Shown here: one piece after another, positions 43,101 through 51,653 of the stretch
Position numbering within the stretch: the first letter of the stretch is position 1
Layout of the letters: each line of letters starts with the position of its first letter
Origin: Rhizobium etli_C
Lineage (GTDB): Bacteria > Pseudomonadota > Alphaproteobacteria > Rhizobiales > Rhizobiaceae
NCBI RefSeq assembly: GCF_014198605.1
Contig: NZ_JACIHU010000001.1
DNA length: 64,000 bases
Direction: 5' to 3' (one strand)
Translations under genes and position numbers: made by a program
The notes under the pieces: model-generated
Seen by the model: the letters and a program-made list of their open reading frames with translations, nothing else
Database searches by the model: none
What the model was told of the DNA's origin: nothing

Positions 43101-43838
43101 ATGCCCGTCAATGCCCTCTACCGTGACGACTTCTATCTCTCGACATGCGAGGCGGTCGTCACCGCCGTTCACGACGACGGGGGCATCGAACTCGACCAGA
43201 CCTGCTTCTATGCGGCTTCAGGCGGCCAGCCCGGTGACACTGGTCAGCTTGAACGGGCCGACGGCAGCAAGATCGGGCTCGGCCAGACGAAACATGGCGC
43301 GAGCAAGGATATCATCATCCACGTGCCGCTCGACAATGGGCCGCAGCCTGAGATCGGCGAGACGCTGGTGCTGCATGTCGACTGGCCGCGCCGCTACAGG
43401 CTGATGCGCATGCACACGGCTTGCCACCTGCTTTCCGTTGTCTGTTCCTATCCGATCACCGGGGCCGCGGTCGGCGAGGAGGAAAGCCGCATCGACTTCG
43501 ACATGAGCGAGACGATCGACAAGGACGAGGTCACCGCTAGGTTGATGGAACTGGTCGGCCAGAACCATCCGGTCTACCTGCAATGGATCACCGACGACGA
43601 GCTTGCGGCCAATACCGATATCGTCAAATCGAAGAACGTGCGCCCGCCGATCGGCCTCGGTCGTGTCAGCCTTGTCTGCATCGGCGAAAACTCCTCGATT
43701 GACAGCCAGCCCTGCGGCGGCACACATGTCTCGGAGACGCAGGAAGTCGGTCAGATCCATATCGCCAAGATCGAAAAAAAGGGCAAGGAGAACCGGCGCT
43801 TCCGCATCCGCTTCGGTGCGCCCGGCGAAGAAGCCTGA
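43101..43838 (+). CDS. Alanyl-tRNA editing protein AlaX
   Basis: 245 residues, a free-standing homologue of the AlaRS editing domain that deacylates Ser-tRNA-Ala or Gly-tRNA-Ala. The zinc site is present: HTACH near residue 106 (HxxxH) and CGGTH near residue 204 (SQPCGGTHVSET). The N-terminal beta-barrel part (FYAASGGQPGDTG) makes it the longer AlaX type. It starts 5 bases after cysK and ends 14 bases before sseA. Confidence 0.93.
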   Translation: MPVNALYRDDFYLSTCEAVVTAVHDDGGIELDQTCFYAASGGQPGDTGQLERADGSKIGLGQTKHGASKDIIIHVPLDNGPQPEIGETLVLHVDWPRRYRLMRMHTACHLLSVVCSYPITGAAVGEEESRIDFDMSETIDKDEVTARLMELVGQNHPVYLQWITDDELAANTDIVKSKNVRPPIGLGRVSLVCIGENSSIDSQPCGGTHVSETQEVGQIHIAKIEKKGKENRRFRIRFGAPGEEA

Positions 43839-43852
43839 CAAGGGAGACCCAA

Positions 43853-44722
43853 ATGACTGAGAGCAAGAGCCGTTTCGTCGTCTCCGCCGACTGGCTGCAG
43901 GCCGAGCTCGGCAAACCGGATATGCGTGTGCTGGACGCTTCCTTCTATCTGCCGGCGCAGAAACGCGACGCCGATGCCGAATATGCGACCGGCCATATTC
44001 CCGGCGCCATCCGTTTCGACCAGGATAAGATCGCCGACCATTCGACGTCGCTGCCGCACACGATCCCCTCGCCCGATTATTTCGCCGCTGAGGCGGGCCG
44101 GCTCGGCATCAGCGAGAACGATCGCATCGTCGTCTATGACGGCATCGGCATGTTCGCCTCGCCGCGGGTCTGGTGGCTGTTCCGGGTCATGGGTGCAAAG
44201 AACGTCTTCGTGCTCGACGGCGGTCTCGACGGCTGGAAGGCCGAGGGTCGTCCGCTCGAAACTGCGGTGCCCGGCCATGCGCCGGCGACCTTCACGCCGA
44301 ACTTCGATGCGAGCCGCGTGGTGAGGCTCGATGCCATGCGCGACATCGTCTCGAGCGGCGCGATGCAGATCGCCGATGCCCGCAGCGCCGGCCGCTTCGC
44401 CGCCACCGAGCCTGAGCCGCGGGCCGGCATGCGCTCCGGCCATATGCCCGGCGCCCGTAGCCTGCCTTCCGGCATCTTTGCCAGCCAGGGCCGGTTCAAA
44501 TCATTGCCCGAACTCCGCCAGACGATCGAGGAGGCCGGCATCGATCTTTCGAAGCCGGTCGTCACCTCCTGCGGCTCGGGAATCACGGCGGCTATCATCA
44601 CGCTGGCGCTGGAATCGCTCGGCCATCACGACAACAAGCTTTATGACGGCTCATGGAGCGAATGGGGCAGCCGTGACGATACGCCAGTTGTCACCGGCCC
44701 GCCGACGCCAGTCAAAGCCTGA
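43853..44722 (+). CDS. sseA: 3-mercaptopyruvate sulfurtransferase
   Basis: 289 residues, two rhodanese domains. The catalytic Cys, near residue 240, sits in TSCGSGITAAI, where CGSG[VI]TA marks mercaptopyruvate sulfurtransferase rather than thiosulfate rhodanese. The N-terminal domain has YLPAQKRDADAEYATGHIPG and VYDGIGMFASPRVWWLFRVM; the second has ARSAGRFAATEPEPRAGMRS. Its place beside cysK fits cysteine sulfur metabolism. ATG 43853 follows AGGGAG. Confidence 0.94.
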   Translation: MTESKSRFVVSADWLQAELGKPDMRVLDASFYLPAQKRDADAEYATGHIPGAIRFDQDKIADHSTSLPHTIPSPDYFAAEAGRLGISENDRIVVYDGIGMFASPRVWWLFRVMGAKNVFVLDGGLDGWKAEGRPLETAVPGHAPATFTPNFDASRVVRLDAMRDIVSSGAMQIADARSAGRFAATEPEPRAGMRSGHMPGARSLPSGIFASQGRFKSLPELRQTIEEAGIDLSKPVVTSCGSGITAAIITLALESLGHHDNKLYDGSWSEWGSRDDTPVVTGPPTPVKA

Positions 44723-44727
44723 TCGCC

Positions 44728-45288
44728 ATGGGGAAGACACCCGCTTCGCTGAAAGCTCATATCACCCGTCTCGAAATGACGGCGGCGCCGAAAACCAGCA
44801 TGCCGGTGCCGGTCAATATCCAGACGGCGATCATGCGCGCGCCCGGCATACCGCTGCCCTTCTACCGCTATCTCTACCGGCAGGTGGGCGCGCGCTGGCA
44901 ATGGGTAGACCGGTTGCGCATGAGCGACGAGCAGCTGACCCAGGCGCTGAACGACAAGCGCAACAATATCAGCGTCCTCTATGTTAACGGCGCCCCTGCC
45001 GGCTTCTATGAATATTTCTGCGAGGACGAGGATACCATCGAACTCTGCCATTTCGGCCTGATCGAACATGCGCTCGGCCTCGGCATCGGCAAATGGTTCC
45101 TGCTGCAGGCGCTCTATGCCATCTGGTCGCTCAATCCGAAGAGGGTCACCACCACCACCAACAATCTCGACCATCCGCGCGCGCTGCAGCTCTACCAGAT
45201 GTACGGCTTCTCCCCGGTCTCGACCGGCACCGGCATCGTCCGGCCGCTGAGCGACAAGGAACTCCTGGAGATCGCGCGGAAAGGCTGA
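44728..45288 (+). CDS. GNAT-family N-acetyltransferase
   Basis: 186 residues. The GNAT acetyl-CoA motif A is recognisable (LIEHALGLGIGKWFLLQALY), followed by VTTTTNNLDHPRALQLYQMY and GFSPVSTGTGI, typical of motif B. Substrate unknown. ATG 44728 is 5 bases after sseA, so co-transcribed with the cysteine genes. Confidence 0.88.
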   Translation: MGKTPASLKAHITRLEMTAAPKTSMPVPVNIQTAIMRAPGIPLPFYRYLYRQVGARWQWVDRLRMSDEQLTQALNDKRNNISVLYVNGAPAGFYEYFCEDEDTIELCHFGLIEHALGLGIGKWFLLQALYAIWSLNPKRVTTTTNNLDHPRALQLYQMYGFSPVSTGTGIVRPLSDKELLEIARKG

Positions 45289-45353
45289 GGGCTTGGTTTG
45301 CTTTTCCGATGCATGTGCCTGCCAACCATCTCAGGTACACAGCCGGTGAAATG

Positions 45354-45512
45354 CCCGCCTCTCCTCCTCATTCCTGTGACAGGCACAGGAATCCAGCCAC
45401 GGCGTCTGCGCCGTGAATGAAGCAATACTATAACGGAAATAGTCTATCGCGCCCAAGGACTTGGGCGCACTGGATTCCTGCGACGAGCACAGGAATGAGG
45501 GAGGAGAGGTGG
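45354..45512. repeat. Inverted-repeat intergenic element (~160 bp, RIME/MITE-like)
   Basis: Outer arms of about 43 bp at 45354-45396 and 45470-45512 are near-perfect inverted copies; each contains CTCATTCCTGTG and CAGGAATCCAG. Each arm is itself a hairpin. Inside are two further hairpins: CACGGCG/CGCCGTG (45398-45415) and GCGCCC-AAGGACTT-GGGCGC (45450-45469). No transposase. It fits the class of rhizobial mosaic intergenic elements. It fills most of the 378-base gap between the GNAT and DUF1203 genes. Confidence 0.8.
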
Positions 45513-45666
45513 GAATTTTCCTCCAACCGTTGAGGAATTGGCAGGCCCGGCTTCGGGAAATTGAGTTTGCCGCAGCGATCCCGACAAACAATAACAGGCG
45601 CAAGAAACGGGTGGCTTGGACGGCGGTCCGGGCGCAATTTCATGGCGATCACAAAGGAGATTTGCC

Positions 45667-46176
45667 ATGTCCGCCATCCGTTTTACCGCCATGCCGACTG
45701 CCGATGCCGAAGCCCTCTGGAACGGCGGCCGCGACGCCTATGACAAACTGCCCGAGACGATGATATCAGACGGTGACGGCAACCCTTGCCGCCACTGTCT
45801 GCAGAATATCGAAGAAGGCGAGGAAATGCTGGTTTTCGCCTACCGGCCCTTTCCCGAGCTGCAGCCCTATGCCGAAACCGGGCCGATTTTCCTGCACAAG
45901 CGGCCCTGCCCACGTTATGCGGCAGGGGAAATCCTGCCGCCGGTGCTGACGACCAGCCGTGACTTCATCGTGCGCGGCTACGGCGAAAACAACCGCATCG
46001 TCTACGGCACCGGCGCAGTGACCGATACCCCCGATATTCCGGCCTATGCGGAGACATTGCTGGCGCGGCCCGAAATCGCCTACGTGCATGTGCGCTCGGC
46101 CCGCAACAACTGCTTTCAATGCAGGATCGACAAGGTAAAGGCGCCGGCCCTTGTGGAGACCGGCGCCCTCACCTAA
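45667..46176 (+). CDS. DUF1203 domain-containing protein
   Basis: 169 residues covering the whole DUF1203 family: IRFTAMPTADAEALW at the start, CRHCLQNIEEGEEMLVFAYR, GPIFLHKRPCPRY, and the C-terminal VHVRSARNNCFQCRIDK. Conserved cysteines suggest metal or redox chemistry, but no function is established. ATG 45667 follows AAAGGAGA. It converges on ald (16 bases apart). Confidence 0.88.
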   Translation: MSAIRFTAMPTADAEALWNGGRDAYDKLPETMISDGDGNPCRHCLQNIEEGEEMLVFAYRPFPELQPYAETGPIFLHKRPCPRYAAGEILPPVLTTSRDFIVRGYGENNRIVYGTGAVTDTPDIPAYAETLLARPEIAYVHVRSARNNCFQCRIDKVKAPALVETGALT

Positions 46177-46192
46177 CCCTGAGTCAGGTAAC

Positions 46193-47311
46193 TTACGCTA
46201 CGTTCAGCACGTTCTCCGGCGCGAAGACCTCATAGCCTAGCGCTTCGGCGACCGGCCTGTTGGTGATGCGGCCCTTGTGCACATTGAGGCCGTTTCTCAG
46301 GTGCTTGTCTTCGGCAATGGCGCGCAGGCCGCGATCGGCGAGCGCCAGGCCATGGACCAGTGTGGCGTTGTTCAGCGCGTGCGCCGAGGTGACAGGCACA
46401 GCGCCCGGCATGTTGGCGACGCAATAATGCACCACGCCGTCGACTTCATAGGTCGGATCGGAATGGGTCGTCGCATGCGAGGTCTCGAAGCAACCGCCCT
46501 GGTCGATGGCGACGTCGACGATGACGGAGCCCTTCTTCATGCCGGACAGCATTTCGCGCGTGACGAGCTTCGGGGCAGCGGCCCCGGGAATGAGCACGGC
46601 GCCGATGATGAGATCGGCCGAAAAGACCTCCTCCTCCAATGCCTGGATGCTGGAATAACGGGTGTGCACACGACCTGCAAAAATGTCGTCGAGCTGGCGA
46701 AGGCGCGGCAGCGACTTATCGAGAATGCTGACATCGGCGCCGAGGCCGGCGGCCATTCTGGCAGCGTGCAAGCCGACAACGCCGCCGCCGATCACCGCGA
46801 CCTTGGCCGGCAGCACGCCGGGTACGCCGCCGAGCAGGACGCCGAGGCCACCATTGGCTTTCTGCAGCGCGGTGGCTCCCGCCTGGATCGACAGGCGTCC
46901 TGCCACTTCCGACATCGGCGCCAGCAGCGGCAAGCCACCGCGTTCGTCGGTCACCGTCTCATAGGCGATCGCGGTGACGCCGGAGGCGATCAGACCCTTG
47001 GTCTGTTCGGGGTCGGGCGCCAGATGCAGATAGGTGTAGAGAAGCTGACCGTCGCGCAGCTGCGCCCATTCGGAGGGCTGCGGCTCCTTAACCTTGACGA
47101 TCATGTCGCACTTTTCGAAGATATCCTTGGCGGAGGCGGCGATCTTCGCGCCAGCCGCCGCGTAGGCGGCGTCATCGGCGCCGATGCCGGCTCCCGCCTT
47201 GGTCTCTACCCAGACCTCGTGGCCATGGGCGACGTATTCGCGCACCGAGGCCGGTGTCAGGCCGACACGATATTCATGGTTCTTGATTTCCTTCGGGCAA
47301 CCGACACGCAT
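46193..47311 (-). CDS. ald: Alanine dehydrogenase
   Basis: 372 residues; reversible NAD-dependent oxidative deamination of L-alanine to pyruvate and ammonium. Relevant to alanine use and, in bacteroids, alanine export. The N-terminal substrate domain starts MRVGCPKEIKNHEYRVGLTP. The NAD motif is VAVIGGGVVGLHAARMAAGL, and DVAIDQGGCFETSHATTHSD and YCVANMPGAVPVTSAHALNN are diagnostic. ATG 47311 has AGAGGA upstream; the frame to 47368 is rejected. Divergent from an Lrp-type regulator 156 bases away. Confidence 0.96.
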   Translation of the reverse strand: MRVGCPKEIKNHEYRVGLTPASVREYVAHGHEVWVETKAGAGIGADDAAYAAAGAKIAASAKDIFEKCDMIVKVKEPQPSEWAQLRDGQLLYTYLHLAPDPEQTKGLIASGVTAIAYETVTDERGGLPLLAPMSEVAGRLSIQAGATALQKANGGLGVLLGGVPGVLPAKVAVIGGGVVGLHAARMAAGLGADVSILDKSLPRLRQLDDIFAGRVHTRYSSIQALEEEVFSADLIIGAVLIPGAAAPKLVTREMLSGMKKGSVIVDVAIDQGGCFETSHATTHSDPTYEVDGVVHYCVANMPGAVPVTSAHALNNATLVHGLALADRGLRAIAEDKHLRNGLNVHKGRITNRPVAEALGYEVFAPENVLNVA

Positions 47312-47467
47312 TGGCGTTCCTCTCATTTTGTCTCCGCAGCCGCGGATCTCCTCACACGAGGAATCCAACCACCAAGACTGTGAAATGTCCTTGCAAAGAC
47401 GATTTGCGAAGAAGCGATTTTTCGCGGATTATTGCGCCATCATCACTATTTTTCGAAAGTTCTTCGA

Positions 47468-47929
47468 ATGACGGATCTCGACACCATCGATCTTGCGATT
47501 CTCAAGGTCCTGCAGGCCAATGCCCGCATCACCAACGCCGAGCTTGCCGAAAAGATCGGCCTGTCGCCTTCGGCCTGTTCGCGCCGGCTCGACATCCTCG
47601 AAAGAAGCGGTGTCATCGGCGGCTATCATGCGCGGCTTTCGCACAAGGCGCTCGATTACAAGATGATCGCCATCGTGCATATCTCGCTCTCCGGCCAGTT
47701 TGCCAAAACGCTGGCGGAATTCGAAGCCGCTGTGAAGCTCTGCCCGAACGTGCTCGTCTGTTACCTGATGTCGGGCGAATACGACTATATCCTCAGGGTC
47801 GCCGCCCGCGATCTCGAGGATTACGAGCGCATCCATCGCGACTGGCTGTCGGCGCTTCCCCATGTGGTCAAGATCAATTCGAGCTTCGCACTCAGAGAAA
47901 TCATCGACAGGCCGAATGTGGGACTTTGA
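47468..47929 (+). CDS. Lrp/AsnC-family regulator, probable AldR
   Basis: 153 residues: N-terminal winged helix (LDTIDLAILKVLQANARITN, then LAEKIGLSPSACSRRLDILE) and C-terminal RAM ligand domain (VCYLMSGEYDYILRVAARDL). Divergent orientation to ald matches AldR, the alanine-responsive activator of ald in rhizobia and other bacteria. ATG 47468 (MTDLDTIDLA). The AT-rich 156-base spacer presumably holds its binding sites. Confidence 0.9.
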   Translation: MTDLDTIDLAILKVLQANARITNAELAEKIGLSPSACSRRLDILERSGVIGGYHARLSHKALDYKMIAIVHISLSGQFAKTLAEFEAAVKLCPNVLVCYLMSGEYDYILRVAARDLEDYERIHRDWLSALPHVVKINSSFALREIIDRPNVGL

Positions 47930-48001
47930 GGCCTTGCTTATTTGCCGAAACGCTGCCCAGACTTTCGGGGCTCGCGGACGTTTTCCCCTTTACGGCATAT
48001 C

Positions 48002-48883
48002 ATGACATCGAAGACCCACGGTTATATTTTCGCCCTGCTGGCGACCACCATCTTCTCTTTGCAGGACGCCATCTCGAAACATCTGGCGTCGACTTATCCG
48101 CCGATCTTCGTGACGATGATCCGCTACTGGGCCTTCGCGCTGTTCACGATCGTCCTCGCTTCGAAAATGCGCGGCGGCCTTCAGGCGACGGCCCGCACAA
48201 AACGCCCGCTTCTTCAGGTGGTGCGCGGCGTGCTGCTGGCCGTCCAGGTGGTTCTGGCCATCACCTGCTTTGCCGTGATCGGCCTTGCCCGCTCGCAAGC
48301 GATCTTTTCCGCGACGCCGATCCTGATCGCGCTGCTGTCGATGCCGATCCTCGGCGAGCGCGTCGGATGGCGACGGTGGACGGCGATCGGCGTCGGGCTT
48401 TGCGGGGTGCTGCTGATCCTGAAGCCGGAAGGCGAGTTTTTCGACGTGAAGTTGCTTCTCGCCATTCTTTCCTGCTTCAACTTCGCCTTCTACGTCATCG
48501 CCACCCGTTTCGTCAGCCGCGAGGATTCGTCGATGACCAGCTTCTTCTATACCGGCGTTATCGGCGGCATCACGATGACGCTCGTCGGCCCGTTCTACTG
48601 GAGCTGGATGTCGCCGGGCGACTGGGGCTGGATGGCGCTCGTCTGCATCACCAGCATTTCCAGCCACTATTTTCTGATCCGCGCCTACGATGTTCTCGAT
48701 GCCGCCGCCGTCCAGCCGCTGACCTATCTGTCACTGGTCTACGCCTCGATCATCGGTGTGACGATCTATGACGAAACGCTCAGTCTCAACACGATCATCG
48801 GCTCGGTCATCGTCGTTGCCGCCGGCATCTTCACCATCTGGCGCGAACATGTGGTGGGGCACAGGGCGGCGGCCGCTAACTGA
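48002..48883 (+). CDS. DMT-family (EamA) transporter
   Basis: 293 residues, ten predicted helices in two EamA repeats. It begins MTSKTHGYIFALLATTIFSL with QDAISKHLAS; the second half has a WMALVCITSISSHYFLIRAY segment and AAAVQPLTYLSLVYASIIGV. Probably a metabolite or drug exporter; the substrate cannot be inferred. ATG 48002, 72 bases after the Lrp regulator gene, so possibly co-transcribed and linked to amino acid export. Confidence 0.88.
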   Translation: MTSKTHGYIFALLATTIFSLQDAISKHLASTYPPIFVTMIRYWAFALFTIVLASKMRGGLQATARTKRPLLQVVRGVLLAVQVVLAITCFAVIGLARSQAIFSATPILIALLSMPILGERVGWRRWTAIGVGLCGVLLILKPEGEFFDVKLLLAILSCFNFAFYVIATRFVSREDSSMTSFFYTGVIGGITMTLVGPFYWSWMSPGDWGWMALVCITSISSHYFLIRAYDVLDAAAVQPLTYLSLVYASIIGVTIYDETLSLNTIIGSVIVVAAGIFTIWREHVVGHRAAAAN

Positions 48884-48968
48884 AGTTTCACTGCAATTTT
48901 AGCCAAGCCCCTAAAACCATTTCAATTTTCCGGCGCTATGCTGCCCTCGCGTTTCAGAGGGAGACAGC

Positions 48969-49370
48969 ATGAGCAGCAACTTGAAAATCACGGCGCGGAA
49001 GGCCGATCGGAAGAATTGCCGCGTCTTCGGCAGTGTCAAATATCTGAACAGCGAAGTGGATGTGCGAATTCTCAACCTGTCGGTGACCGGCGCCGCCCTA
49101 GAGACGAAGACCCCGCTCCATGCCGCTTCCGGCAGCAAGGTGCGCATCGAAGCCGAAAACCTTGGAATGCTCGAAGGCATCATCCGCTGGAAGCACAATG
49201 GCCGCATCGGCATCCAGTTCGACGCGAATTCGAATGCGCGGGCGCAGATTTCCTCCTATTTCCGCTTTTTCCATAAGGAAATCCGGCCGGTACTCGCGGT
49301 GCGTCAACTAAGAGCCATGACCAACGGCGATCGCCCGCCGCATTTGGCGACATTGACGCTGAAATCGTAG
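48969..49370 (+). CDS. PilZ domain protein
   Basis: 133 residues. PilZ-like core: an Arg-containing N-terminal segment (KADRKNCRVFGSVKYL), then VRILNLSVTGAALET (the [DN]hSxxG motif) and GRIGIQF at the last strand. PilZ domains bind cyclic-di-GMP; the RxxxR part is not perfectly formed (DRKNCR), so c-di-GMP binding is likely but not certain. AGAGGGAG precedes ATG 48969. A GGDEF protein is encoded ~5 kb downstream. Confidence 0.82.
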   Translation: MSSNLKITARKADRKNCRVFGSVKYLNSEVDVRILNLSVTGAALETKTPLHAASGSKVRIEAENLGMLEGIIRWKHNGRIGIQFDANSNARAQISSYFRFFHKEIRPVLAVRQLRAMTNGDRPPHLATLTLKS

Positions 49371-49623
49371 GACCGCATCGCTTTTACGCCGATGGAGCGG
49401 CTGACATCGTTCGGGAAGCTGCCATTGACATTGAAGTCGTGCGCAATGGCAGCCTTGCGTCGGCGCCGGACTGGCGCCGCGGTGCGATAAATTGCCTTTT
49501 AAATCATATCGCCTTTTTGCCGCTGATTGTTTTGACGTCCTGTCATTTTCGCAGTGTACTCCTCACCAATTCGTCCTAATTCTGACGGGCCGGACGATTG
49601 CATGATCCCTATAGGAGAGTTCC

Positions 49624-51612
49624 ATGTCTTCCATTTTTGATGTCGGCGTCATGAGCCGCCGTTCCCTGCTCGGTGGTCTCGCCGCGACTTCCGCCTTGGT
49701 GCTGCTGCACCCTTTCAGCGCCCGAGCCAACGCCAACCAGGCGCATCTGCGGCTGATGGAAACGACCGACATTCACGTCAACGTCTTCCCTTATGACTAT
49801 TACGCCGACAAGCCGAACGACACGATGGGCCTGTCGCGCACCGGAACGATCATCGACAATATCCGCGCAGAGGCCGTCAACTCGCTGCTGATCGACAATG
49901 GCGACGTGCTGCAGGGCAATCCGATGGGCGACTACATGGCCTATCAGCACGGCATGAAGGACGGCGACATCCATCCCGTGATCAAGGCGATGAACACGCT
50001 CGGATATACGGTCGGGACGCTCGGCAATCACGAATTCAATTACGGCCTCGACTTCATGTTCAAGGTCCTGTCCGGCGCGAACTTCCCCTTCGTCTGCGCC
50101 AACCTGACCAAGGGCGGGCTCGCCTCGGATCCCAAGCAGGACGATCTCTTCTTCAAACCCTACATCATTGTCGAAAAGCAGATCAAAGACGGCGCCGGCA
50201 AGGAGAGCCCTGTCAAGATCGGCTTCATCGGCTTCGTACCGCCGCAGATCATGCTCTGGGACATCAAGAACCTCGAAGGCAAGGCGCAGACCCGCGACAT
50301 CGTCGAGGCCGCCAAGGCCTGGGTTCCCGCCATGAAGGAAGCCGGCGCCGATATCGTCATCGCGCTCTCCCATTCCGGCATCGACGGAGCAGCACCGTCC
50401 GAAAAGATGGAAAATGCCTCGCTGCATCTTGCCGCCGTCGAAGGGATCGACGCGATCTTTACCGGCCACCAGCATCTCGTCTTCCCCGGCCCGAAGAGCT
50501 GGGACGGCATCGCCAATGCCGATCCCGTCAAGGGCACTCTGCACGGCAAGCCCGCCGTGATGGCCGGGTTCTGGGGTTCGCATCTCGGCCTCATCGACCT
50601 GCTGCTGGAAAAGGACGGCAGCAGCTGGAAGATCGTCGATTTCACCTCGGAAGCACGGCCGATCTACCATCGCGACGACAAGAAGAAAGTGGTCGCCGAC
50701 TACGCCGACAAGAAGGACGTGGTCGAAGCCGCCAAGGCCGAGCATGAGGCGACGCTCGCCTATGTCCGCACGCCGGTCGGCAAGACCTCCGCACCGCTCT
50801 ATTCCTATTTCGCGCTGGTCGCCGACGATCCTTCCGTGCAGGTCGTCAGCCAGGCTCAGACCTGGTACATCAAGCAGATGCTCGCCGACACCGAGTACAA
50901 GGATCTGCCGGTGCTTTCGGCCGCAGCTCCCTTCAAGGCCGGCGGCCGCGGCGGCGCCGACTACTATACCGATGTGCCGGCCGGCGATATCGCCATCAAG
51001 AACGTCGCCGACCTCTATCTTTATCCGAACACGGTGCAGGCCGTTGCCATCACCGGCGCTCAGGTGAAGAACTGGCTGGAAATGTCGGCCGGCATGTTCA
51101 ACCACATCGACGCCGGCGCGAAGGACGCGCCGCTGCTCAACAAGGACTTCCCGTCTTACAATTTCGACGTGATCGATGGCGTGACATATCAGATCGACCT
51201 GTCGCAGCCGCCGAAATATGATTCGTCCGGCAAGGCGATCAATCCGGATGCCAACCGTATTCAGAACCTCGCCTTCGATGGCAAGCCGATCGATCCGGCC
51301 AAGAAGTTCGTCGTCGTCACCAACAATTACCGCGCCGGCGGCGGCGGCAGTTTCCCGGAGATCGCTGCCGACAAGGTGATCTTCCAGGCGCCGGACACCA
51401 ACCGCGACGTCATCGTGCGCTACGTCCACGAGCAGGGCACGATTAATCCGTCGGCCGATGCGAACTGGACCTTCAAGCCGCTGCCGGGCACGACGGCGAC
51501 CTTCGAAAGCGGCCCCAAGGCGAAGCAGTTCCTCGCTGCGGTCAAGAGCGCCAAGATCGAGGAGGCCGGCGACGGGGCCGACGGCTTCTCGAAGTTCAGG
51601 CTCGTTCTTTAA
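49624..51612 (+). CDS. cpdB: 2',3'-cyclic-nucleotide 2'-phosphodiesterase/3'-nucleotidase
   Basis: 662-residue periplasmic bifunctional nucleotidase. Twin-arginine signal MSRRSLLGGLAATSALVLL near residue 10. The metallophosphoesterase domain has TTDIHVNVFPYDYY, DNGDVLQGNPMGDY, TLGNHEFNYGLDF and GIDAIFTGHQHL. The 5'-nucleotidase C-terminal domain has VAITGAQVKNWLEMSAG and VTNNYRAGGGGSFP. It salvages phosphate and nucleosides from extracellular nucleotides. ATG 49624 follows AGGAG. Converges on the lysR gene across a shared hairpin. Confidence 0.95.
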   Translation: MSSIFDVGVMSRRSLLGGLAATSALVLLHPFSARANANQAHLRLMETTDIHVNVFPYDYYADKPNDTMGLSRTGTIIDNIRAEAVNSLLIDNGDVLQGNPMGDYMAYQHGMKDGDIHPVIKAMNTLGYTVGTLGNHEFNYGLDFMFKVLSGANFPFVCANLTKGGLASDPKQDDLFFKPYIIVEKQIKDGAGKESPVKIGFIGFVPPQIMLWDIKNLEGKAQTRDIVEAAKAWVPAMKEAGADIVIALSHSGIDGAAPSEKMENASLHLAAVEGIDAIFTGHQHLVFPGPKSWDGIANADPVKGTLHGKPAVMAGFWGSHLGLIDLLLEKDGSSWKIVDFTSEARPIYHRDDKKKVVADYADKKDVVEAAKAEHEATLAYVRTPVGKTSAPLYSYFALVADDPSVQVVSQAQTWYIKQMLADTEYKDLPVLSAAAPFKAGGRGGADYYTDVPAGDIAIKNVADLYLYPNTVQAVAITGAQVKNWLEMSAGMFNHIDAGAKDAPLLNKDFPSYNFDVIDGVTYQIDLSQPPKYDSSGKAINPDANRIQNLAFDGKPIDPAKKFVVVTNNYRAGGGGSFPEIAADKVIFQAPDTNRDVIVRYVHEQGTINPSADANWTFKPLPGTTATFESGPKAKQFLAAVKSAKIEEAGDGADGFSKFRLVL

Positions 51613-51625
51613 CCGAAGGTATATC

Positions 51626-51653
51626 GACGAAGGCGCGGCTCCGCGCCTTCGTC
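51626..51653. terminator. Shared hairpin between cpdB and lysR
   Basis: Perfect 13-bp arms GACGAAGGCGCGG / CCGCGCCTTCGTC with a 2-base spacer, overlapping the last codon of the lysR gene. There is no clear T-run, so terminator strength is uncertain. Confidence 0.5.
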
